From the NCBI GenBank assembly GCA_023411575.1, contig JAEYOP010000020.1, positions 1 to 64,000 on the forward strand: DNA of 64,000 nucleotides. The letters are read 5' to 3'. Origin of the DNA: Bacillota bacterium. Its GTDB lineage: Bacteria > Bacillota > Clostridia > Acetivibrionales > DTU013. Below the pieces are notes generated by a model, which was given only the letters and a program-made list of their open reading frames with translations, searched no databases and was not told the origin of the DNA. A program made the position numbers and the translations under genes. Of the stretch, positions 58,386 through 64,000 are shown one piece after another; the first letter of the stretch is position 1; each line of letters begins with the position of its first letter.

Positions 58386-58415
58386 TTGACGATTAGTACT
58401 ATATAGTGATATTCT
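58386..58415 (+). promoter_or_regulatory. Promoter with palindromic operator of the marR operon
   Basis: TTGACG (58386-58391), 18 bases, TATTCT (58410-58415). The spacer holds the perfect 10-bp palindrome ACTATATAGT (58398-58407), a likely site for autoregulation by the MarR protein. Confidence 0.55.
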
Positions 58416-58479
58416 ATATAAAAACAAAATTATCATTAAAGAAAGAAGGAACCGTGCTATCAAAACAAATGGAGGCTTT

Positions 58480-58899
58480 TTGATAACAAAAATCAAGCAA
58501 ATACAAGGCCGGGTTTTTGAGTCTATTCTGGCACAGCACGGGATTGACCAGTTTAACGGTGCACAAGGCCGGATTCTTTACATTCTTTGGAATAATGACG
58601 GCATTTCCATATCTGAGCTTGCAAGCAAAACCGGGCTTGCAAAAACAACACTGACGAGTATGCTGGACCGGCTTGAAATGTCAGGCTGCCTTCAGCGTGT
58701 TTACGATAAAGACGACCGCCGGAAAATAAATATCAAGCTTACAAACATCGCAATCGCAATGAAGGAGCAATATGATCAAGTATCGGAACAGATGAATGAA
58801 ATCTTTTATGAAGGGTTCTCCGAAAAGGAAATCGTTGAATTTGAAAAGTACCTTGGACGAATCTTGACCAACCTGACAAAGAGGGGGCATGAGCAATGA
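58480..58899 (+). CDS. MarR-family transcriptional regulator
   Basis: 139 residues from TTG 58480 (GGAGG upstream). Winged helix: AQGRILYILWNNDGISISEL, ASKTGLAKTTLTSMLDRLE, wing RVYDKDDRRKINIKLT. The N-terminal dimerisation helix is shorter than usual. It overlaps the next gene by 4 bases (ATGA), so the two form an operon. Confidence 0.87.
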   Translation: MITKIKQIQGRVFESILAQHGIDQFNGAQGRILYILWNNDGISISELASKTGLAKTTLTSMLDRLEMSGCLQRVYDKDDRRKINIKLTNIAIAMKEQYDQVSEQMNEIFYEGFSEKEIVEFEKYLGRILTNLTKRGHEQ

Positions 58900-59486
58900 A
58901 CCGGATATTGTTTAAAAACCGTTTGGAGTTCAGGGAATGGCTCACCAAAAATGCACTTTCCGACGAGGGAATCTGGCTCGTATTTGGCAAAAAGGACGAG
59001 CCGGAAACAGTAAAAGCAGGCGAAGCGCTTGAAGAAGCGTTATGCTTTGGCTGGATTGACGGTCAAATGCAGAGCGTTGACGAAAACTCATATCTCAAAT
59101 ACTTCAAGCAGCGCAGCAAAACAAGCAACTGGTCGGAAAAAAACAAAAATCTTGTGGGAAAGCTGGAATCACAGGGGCTGATGACCGACTTCGGCAGAAC
59201 GAAGATTGAAATGGCAAAACAAAACGGGCATTGGGATCCTCCAAAATCCGAACCGCTTGCCGATGAGCAGCTGCAGCAATTCGATGATATGCTCAAATCC
59301 CACCAAAATGCCTATGCCAATTTCATTAAAATGCCGCGTTCGGCTCGCAAGGCGTACGCCGCTTCGTACTTTTTGGGTGCGAAAACCGAAGCGGGCAAAC
59401 AAGAGAGATTCAGCACTATTATTGAACGTCTGAATTTGAATTTGAACCCAATGGAAAGCATGAAAAAGAAACTTGAAAATACTTAA
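58896..59486 (+). CDS. YdeI/OmpD-associated family protein
   Basis: 196 residues. N-terminal REWLTKNALSDEGIWLVFGK, EALCFGWIDGQMQSVDENSY and the signature KYFKQRSKTSNWSEKNKN; C-terminal FIKMPRSARKAYAASYFLGA. This is the YdeI family, linked in some bacteria to resistance against peptides or bacteriocins. Translationally coupled to the MarR gene, which may control it. Confidence 0.85.
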   Translation: MNRILFKNRLEFREWLTKNALSDEGIWLVFGKKDEPETVKAGEALEEALCFGWIDGQMQSVDENSYLKYFKQRSKTSNWSEKNKNLVGKLESQGLMTDFGRTKIEMAKQNGHWDPPKSEPLADEQLQQFDDMLKSHQNAYANFIKMPRSARKAYAASYFLGAKTEAGKQERFSTIIERLNLNLNPMESMKKKLENT

Positions 59487-59505
59487 AATCGGAGGAGGAA
59501 GAGCA

Positions 59506-59727
59506 ATGGGAACGAACAGCCGCGAAGAATTGGTCCAAATCATGACAAAATTTGCCGGATCGGGATGGGACTTGATTGATGCTCCATCGAAAGCATGGCT
59601 TGAGGGCAACGGCGACAAGGATAAATTAATTGCTGCTATTGAACAGGCGGATAAAGAGTGCGGCAGCTGTGGGTGTGAGTTTGATCCTCTTTACAAAAAA
59701 GCGCTCAGCCTGAAAGAATTACTATAA
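59506..59727 (+). CDS. Small conserved-looking protein of the marR operon
   Basis: 73 residues from ATG 59506 (GGAGGAGGAAGAG upstream). MGTNSREELVQIMTKFAGSG, APSKAWLEGNGDKDKLIAAI, then a Cys cluster CGSCGCEFDPLYKKAL. The three close cysteines suggest a metal or redox site. I do not recognise the family. It starts 20 bases after the YdeI-like gene and is likely the last gene of that operon. Confidence 0.65.
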   Translation: MGTNSREELVQIMTKFAGSGWDLIDAPSKAWLEGNGDKDKLIAAIEQADKECGSCGCEFDPLYKKALSLKELL

Positions 59728-59740
59728 GGGGAGAAGGGCT

Positions 59741-60439
59741 TCATCCGGCTGTGGGCGTTTCTTCATAGGCTTTTTTCGCCCGGGCGTAGGAGGACTGCGG
59801 TACATACCGGATGGAGGAGATGCGCGGTCCCGAGATGCCATACCGGGAATTGTAGCCGAACAAATTGATATACCGGGCCAGGTCGTCGCTTTCCGATGCC
59901 ATGGCATACATCAACTCCAGGGCGGCGCGGGCGTCATCAATGGCCCGGTGGGTATTCTGGGCGGTAAGGGCGTAAGTTTCCAGAGCGTTTTCCAGCTTGT
60001 GGGGATAGTCGCGCCGGTCTTTGTATACCGTAAGAGCGTCGAGAAATCTTGCTTTCCGCAATACGCTTTCGGCCCCCAGGCTTTTGAGAAAGTAATACAG
60101 GAAGCACAGGTCGAACTGCGCGTTATAGGCAACGACCAGCGGCTTGGGCACATCCAGCATTTTTACGATTTCCCCGCCGGCGGTTTCCTTGGAGACTCCG
60201 TTTTTCTCCAGCATTTCGGAGGTAATCCCCGTAAGTTTTGTAATGGCGGCAGGCAGGACTTTGCCTGCCGTGAGCCGTATCAGCAGGTTTACCTCCGCGG
60301 CGCCACGAATTTCTATATCTTTCCGACCGACCCTCAGTGCGCCGAATTCGATGATTTCGTCCTTCCGGGGGTCGAGACCGGTGGTTTCGATGTCCAACAG
60401 GATAATATGATCAAACTGTTCAAATAATTGATTCAGCAT
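59741..60439 (-). CDS. DEDDh 3'-5' exonuclease (PolC/DnaQ epsilon-like)
   Basis: About 232 residues. ExoI motif IILLDIETTGLDPRKDEIIE, ExoII VVAYNAQFDLCFLYYFL, ExoIII NTHRAIDDARAALELM: the five DEDDh residues are in place. Extra C-terminal 50 residues are helical and basic. Could proofread or take part in repair. ATG 60439 with GAGGCGGG upstream; ATG 60457 is an alternative. Confidence 0.87.
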   Translation of the reverse strand: MLNQLFEQFDHIILLDIETTGLDPRKDEIIEFGALRVGRKDIEIRGAAEVNLLIRLTAGKVLPAAITKLTGITSEMLEKNGVSKETAGGEIVKMLDVPKPLVVAYNAQFDLCFLYYFLKSLGAESVLRKARFLDALTVYKDRRDYPHKLENALETYALTAQNTHRAIDDARAALELMYAMASESDDLARYINLFGYNSRYGISGPRISSIRYVPQSSYARAKKAYEETPTAG

Positions 60440-60573
60440 AAAATATGCCCGCCTCATAATTTCTGCTTCTATTTCCGCTTTGTTCCTTCTCCATTCTACC
60501 CATTCCGGTCCTTTCAGTCAAGAAAGGCGGGTGAGGCAGGATACAGGCGGCGGTATTGCAAAGCCGGCTGTTT

Positions 60574-61899
60574 TTAAAAGCCTCGTTTTTTCAGATCCTG
60601 GACCAAATTGACGTAAAACTCCCGCACATCAAATTCCCGGATGTTCTCCCGGTTGAGGTCGATTATATCTCCATGGGAAATTCCCCGGTTTCCGTTAACC
60701 GTCAAAAGGGCGTGCTTCTCTCCCCATACAAAGGAATCGGCCGAAACCAGACCGTCGTTCCTGCCGTCGAAATATTTCACAAGATAATAGGAGAAATTGA
60801 GGGGGAATCTTCCGCCGGAAGCTTTGTTCAGAACAGATCCGACGCTTTGATAGAAAACGCCGGGGGCATCTTGAAGCTCAGTGTTCATTTTCTTGCAGGC
60901 GGAAGCCGTCAGATCGTTGACCGCGGCCAGGAAGTCGGGATCGCTGTCGCCCATCTTTTTGAGCGTGGCATTGTATTTCCGGGCGATGGAATTCCGGGTC
61001 CTCTCGGGAATCTTTGAAAGCAGGTAATCTGCGAACACACAGCCCCGATGCGGCGTATTAATCGTCGTAAGCGAAGCGACATAAGGTTCCGCCCCGAATT
61101 TGCTGATGGCATATCTACAGTCCAGGCCGCCTTTCGAATGCGCAATGATATTCACCTTCCCACAGCCGGATTCCTCGGCAATCCGGCGGATTCGGCCGGA
61201 CAGCTCTTTCCCGCAGTCTGCAGCCGAGGCCGCCGACGGATGATTTCCATAATGGAGGACCGCCCCGTTCTGCTTCAATTCGGCGGGGATCCTTCCCCAA
61301 TAATTGAAGTATTTGAAATCCCGGAAAAATACGCCGTGCACCAGCAGCAACGGATATTGGGTCCGGCAGATCTGCCGGCTTTGCCGTTCCCGGTCGATCC
61401 GTATCTTTTCGCTTTCGAAAGCGGTTTCCCGGGAGACAATCCGGATGATTTTAACGAGAACAAACAAATGGACCACGGGAATCCAGCCGCAGATAATACC
61501 GATCAGCCGCCATTTGATTAAAAGCTGCATGGAAGTGAGGTAAACGCGCAGAATCCCATTCCAGAAGACGATTGCTTCCGCAACAATCGCGAGTCCAAGG
61601 CATAGAAACCACGTTGAAGCTCTGCTGGGAAACATTCCGAATGCAAGATATATCAAATATATGATGGAAAAAAACGAAGAGGCGAGGAAACCGATAAGAA
61701 GCTCGCAGCCATCGCCGCAAACCCGCAATCGCAATGTTGGAAGCCGCCTGTTATGAAACGATGGAATAATATTGACGAGGATAAAGCAAGCAACCAGTAT
61801 TATTGCGGGAGTTGTCCGTTTTTCCAGCACAAACAGACTGTAAGCATTCGCAGTCAAAAAAACAATAAGAAAGTTGGCTATCCTGGAGAACAGTTTCAC
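60574..61899 (-). CDS. Membrane-anchored alpha/beta-hydrolase (lipase-like)
   Basis: About 441 residues. Four hydrophobic segments in the first 150 residues, then a lipase-like hydrolase: RTQYPLLLVHGVFFRDFKYF (oxyanion region), nucleophile elbow VNIIAHSKGGLDCRYAISKF, Asp in FDGRNDGLVSADS, His in GNRGISHGDIIDLN. The elbow is AHSKG instead of the usual GHSxG, as in some triacylglycerol lipases. The GTG at 61899 fits best, with GAGGTG 8 bases upstream. Likely faces the outside or the membrane; substrate unknown. Confidence 0.8.
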   Translation of the reverse strand: MKLFSRIANFLIVFLTANAYSLFVLEKRTTPAIILVACFILVNIIPSFHNRRLPTLRLRVCGDGCELLIGFLASSFFSIIYLIYLAFGMFPSRASTWFLCLGLAIVAEAIVFWNGILRVYLTSMQLLIKWRLIGIICGWIPVVHLFVLVKIIRIVSRETAFESEKIRIDRERQSRQICRTQYPLLLVHGVFFRDFKYFNYWGRIPAELKQNGAVLHYGNHPSAASAADCGKELSGRIRRIAEESGCGKVNIIAHSKGGLDCRYAISKFGAEPYVASLTTINTPHRGCVFADYLLSKIPERTRNSIARKYNATLKKMGDSDPDFLAAVNDLTASACKKMNTELQDAPGVFYQSVGSVLNKASGGRFPLNFSYYLVKYFDGRNDGLVSADSFVWGEKHALLTVNGNRGISHGDIIDLNRENIREFDVREFYVNLVQDLKKRGF

Positions 61900-61945
61900 A
61901 GTCGTTGCACCTCGTATGTACATTATACTATAAAAGACGGGGTTG

Positions 61946-61974
61946 TTGACTGTATATATTAAAAATGATATTGT
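61946..61974 (+). promoter_or_regulatory. Promoter of csoR
   Basis: TTGACT (61946-61951), 17 bases, TATTGT (61969-61974). The CsoR-type site at 61982-61995 follows directly, overlapping the expected start of transcription. Confidence 0.6.
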
Positions 61975-61981
61975 ATTTTCA

Positions 61982-61995
61982 TACCCCTATGGGTA
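61982..61995. promoter_or_regulatory. CsoR operator 1
   Basis: TACCCCTATGGGTA, matching the known CsoR pattern TACCC-N4-GGGTA. The same sequence recurs at 62359-62372 and, with one change, at 62384-62397. Confidence 0.8.
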
Positions 61996-62011
61996 TAAAG
62001 GAGGTGGACCA

Positions 62012-62287
62012 ATGCGGCAATGCATGGATTTCGATAATTTGCATAAACGCCTGAATAAAATTATAGGGCAAATCAAGGCCATCGATAAAATGGTGGAGGA
62101 GGATGTGCCCTGCGAGGATGTGCTGATCCAGATAAACGCGACGAAAAGCGCTCTGCATAAAGTGGGACAAGTTGTCCTGGAGGGCCACCTGAACCACTGC
62201 GTCCGTGAAGGTATTGAGCATGGGGATGCGGACAAAACCGTCGCGGACTTTGCCAAAGCCGTGGAGCATTTTTCAAGGATGTCATAA
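62012..62287 (+). CDS. csoR: Copper-sensing repressor CsoR
   Basis: 91 residues, all-helical metal-sensitive repressor. Cys34, His59 and Cys63 (VPCEDVL, LEGHLNHCV) have the spacing of the C-H-C copper(I) site of CsoR. GGAGGTGG stands 6 bases before ATG 62012. Operator sites lie in front of its own gene and of the ATPase gene, so copper should relieve repression of both. Confidence 0.92.
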   Translation: MRQCMDFDNLHKRLNKIIGQIKAIDKMVEEDVPCEDVLIQINATKSALHKVGQVVLEGHLNHCVREGIEHGDADKTVADFAKAVEHFSRMS

Positions 62288-62316
62288 GATGTCATAAATC
62301 AATAGGCACAGGAGAG

Positions 62317-62348
62317 AGACAGCTGCTTTTCATGCGGCTGTTTTTTTA
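62317..62348 (+). terminator. Terminator after csoR
   Basis: ACAGCTGC, TTTTCAT loop, GCGGCTGTTTTTTT. The T-run leads straight into the -35 box of the ATPase promoter. Confidence 0.75.
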
Positions 62349-62397
62349 TTGACATCTATACCCCTATGGGTATAATATACATATACCCCTATAGGTA
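62349..62397 (+). promoter_or_regulatory. Promoter of the metal ATPase with two CsoR operators
   Basis: TTGACA (62349-62354), 16 bases, TATAAT (62371-62376). The first operator TACCCCTATGGGTA (62359-62372) fills the spacer, and a second, TACCCCTATAGGTA (62384-62397), covers the start region. Confidence 0.85.
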
Positions 62398-62414
62398 TAG
62401 AGAGGAGTGCTAAT

Positions 62415-64000
62415 TTGTTTTCTGTTCTAAAAGAGGAAGGGAAAAGGACAATGCTTTTCCTCATCCTTTCTGCTCTTGCACTGATCATTAGCTTTTTTCA
62501 TATGGGCAATCTTCCGATTGACGCGGCGTGGGTAGCAATTTTGCTCTGTGGCATCCCGATTATAAAAGGCGCTGTCGTCGGGCTGATCACCGAATTTGAC
62601 ATCAAGGCAGATGTTTTGGTGTCGCTGGCGCTGCTTGCGTCCGTTTTCATCGGGGAGATTTTCGCCGCCGGAGAGGTGGCTTTCATTATGGCCATTGGCG
62701 CTTATCTGGAGGAACGCACCGTGGCAAAGGCCCGCGCCGGCATTGAGAAGCTGGTTCGCCTGACACCCGCCACCGCCAGGGTCGTGAGGAACGGCAGGGA
62801 CCATATCATTCCGGCGGAGCAGGTGAAAGTCGGGGATGTCCTGCGCGTGCTGGCCGGAGAAACCGTTGCCGTGGATGGCGCAATCCTCAAGGGACAGACC
62901 TCCATCGACCAGTCCGTCATGACGGGAGAGTCCCTTCCGGTGGATAAAGGGGAGGGGGACGAAGTATTCAGCGGTACGGTGAATCAGTTCGGTACCTTTG
63001 ATATGGTGGCGCAGAAGGTCGGCGAGGACAGCTCCTTGCAGCGCATGATCCGGCTGGTGGAATCCGCCGATGCCGGGAAAGCCAAAATCGTCGGGGTTGC
63101 GGACCGCTGGGCGACATGGATTGTCGGAATTGCGCTTCTTACCGCCGTTGTCACTTGGTTTGCCACCGGGGAGCTTATCCGCTCCGTCACCATTCTGGTT
63201 GTGTTCTGCCCCTGCGCGCTGGTGCTTGCCACCCCGACCGCGATTATGGCCGGCATCGGCAACGCGACAAAGTCCGGTATCCTCGTCCGCCAAGGGGACG
63301 CCCTGGAACGGCTGTCGCAGGTGAAGCGCATTGCCTTTGATAAAACCGGTACCCTGACCCACGGCAAGCCTGCGGTAGCGGAGGTGCACAGCATTGACCC
63401 CTCCATGGACGAGTCCGCGCTTTTTGAATTGGCGGCCATTGCGGAGTTGCGTTCGGAGCACCCGCTGGGCAAAGCGATTGCAGCCGAATATTGTCAAAGA
63501 CGCGGAGTCCAGCCGGAACAGCCGGAAAAATTCAAGCTTTTGGCGGGGCGCGGTGTGTATGCACAGTATGCCGGGACGGAGATTCTTGCCGGAAATGAAC
63601 TCCTGATGGCGGAACAAAACGTTCTGCTCCCGGACGAATTGATTCGGATTGCGGAAGCGGCCAGGGGCAACGGCTACACCATCATCTATCTCGCAAAGAA
63701 CAAAAATGCCGCCGGTACGATTGCCCTGTCGGATACCCTGCGCCCGGATGCTGCCCGGACCGTGGAAGCCATCCACAATACCGGAATGAAAACCATTTTG
63801 CTGACCGGCGACGCGAAGGCGGCCACTTCCCATATTGCCGGTATCGCGGGAATCCAGGATGTGAGGCCGGACTGCCTGCCGGAAAATAAGCTGGATGAAA
63901 TCCGGGGGTACCAGGCAAAGGGCGAACCGGTTTGCATGGTGGGCGACGGCATCAACGACGCGCCTGCGCTTAAAACTGCCCACGTCGGCATCGCCATGGG
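62415..64000 (+). CDS. Heavy-metal (probably copper) P1B-type ATPase, 3' end outside the window
   Basis: The frame runs from TTG 62415 (GAGGAG 7 bases upstream) to the window end, 528 codons, still open. Membrane metal motif VFCPCALVLATP, actuator TGESLPVDKGEGD, phosphorylation site FDKTGTLTHGKP, nucleotide-domain HP motif SEHPLGKAIA and hinge MVGDGINDAPALKTA. There is no N-terminal CxxC metal-binding domain: the protein begins with a short polar stretch and the first membrane helix. The CsoR control points to copper or silver export; the CPC context would also fit zinc or cadmium. Confidence 0.92.
   Translation, partial: MFSVLKEEGKRTMLFLILSALALIISFFHMGNLPIDAAWVAILLCGIPIIKGAVVGLITEFDIKADVLVSLALLASVFIGEIFAAGEVAFIMAIGAYLEERTVAKARAGIEKLVRLTPATARVVRNGRDHIIPAEQVKVGDVLRVLAGETVAVDGAILKGQTSIDQSVMTGESLPVDKGEGDEVFSGTVNQFGTFDMVAQKVGEDSSLQRMIRLVESADAGKAKIVGVADRWATWIVGIALLTAVVTWFATGELIRSVTILVVFCPCALVLATPTAIMAGIGNATKSGILVRQGDALERLSQVKRIAFDKTGTLTHGKPAVAEVHSIDPSMDESALFELAAIAELRSEHPLGKAIAAEYCQRRGVQPEQPEKFKLLAGRGVYAQYAGTEILAGNELLMAEQNVLLPDELIRIAEAARGNGYTIIYLAKNKNAAGTIALSDTLRPDAARTVEAIHNTGMKTILLTGDAKAATSHIAGIAGIQDVRPDCLPENKLDEIRGYQAKGEPVCMVGDGINDAPALKTAHVGIAM

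Noticed and set aside
62427..63983. 518-codon open frame on the minus strand at the right end
   Set aside because: It lies opposite the P-type ATPase, whose motifs are all in the plus-strand frame.

Overview
The window looks like a chromosome segment of an anaerobic, low-G+C-lineage Gram-positive bacterium of the class Clostridia (Bacillota), although its own base composition is moderate. The reasons are: AGGAGG-type ribosome binding sites with many TTG and GTG starts; a large Bacillus-type SRP RNA with an Alu domain next to dnaX; the Bacillota gene order prfA ... tsaC-ywlE-rpiB-upp ... wecB-atpIBEFHAGDC; an S-layer-homology protein; and a MotAB stator behind a sigma-D-like promoter. The genus cannot be named from this sequence.

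Layout. 1-6.5 kb: a HelD-type helicase, an SLH/transglutaminase surface protein, three very small membrane proteins and a PilZ protein. 6.5-12.7 kb: a compact Tad (Flp pilus) locus, tadZ-tadA-tadB-tadC-flp followed by a membrane FHA protein, behind a consensus promoter. 12.7-17.3 kb: a DUF2500 protein, a divergent PRPP synthetase, a 5'-truncated methyltransferase-like fragment, two DUF975 membrane proteins and a rhomboid-like protein without recognisable catalytic residues. 17.3-24.2 kb (minus strand): the complete F1Fo ATP synthase operon with an AtpI-like protein. 24.4-26.1 kb: motAB. 26.2-34.1 kb (minus): wecB, wecA/tagO, dCMP deaminase, upp, rpiB, ywlE, tsaC, a ZIP transporter and prfA. 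34.3-39.7 kb: small regulators, a DUF2089/DUF4097 pair, a chemoreceptor, recR and ybaB. 40-43.9 kb: a three-gene ABC-2 exporter and a surface-type methyltransferase, which separate recR-ybaB from dnaX. 44-46.2 kb: dnaX and the SRP RNA gene. 46.4-53.2 kb: a candidate frameshifted micro-ORF, an AIM24-family protein, galU, a DUF362 ferredoxin-like protein, a large secreted phosphodiester glycosidase and a TtcA-like enzyme. 53.6-59.7 kb: a visibly more A+T-rich accessory segment that starts at tRNA-Pro, with gene remnants (YhcG nuclease, ParE/RelE toxin, a methyltransferase) and regulators with readable operators (MerR fusion, MarR). 59.7-64 kb: a DEDDh exonuclease, a membrane-anchored lipase and a CsoR/P-type ATPase metal-efflux module that runs off the end.

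How it fits together. The core is energy metabolism (ATP synthase), nucleotide salvage, translation termination and tRNA modification, in Bacillota order but with insertions: motAB between wecB and atpI, a ZIP transporter where prmC is usual, and an exporter block between ybaB and dnaX. Cell-surface functions recur: Tad pilus, SLH protein, wall-polymer precursors (wecA, wecB, galU), exporter and secreted glycosidase. The most unusual sequence features are a 162-bp full-length palindromic element present twice (1-141 and 30931-31092), a micro-ORF with a perfect Shine-Dalgarno that is readable only after a -1 slip on an A-run (46448-46524), and the mosaic of remnants downstream of tRNA-Pro.
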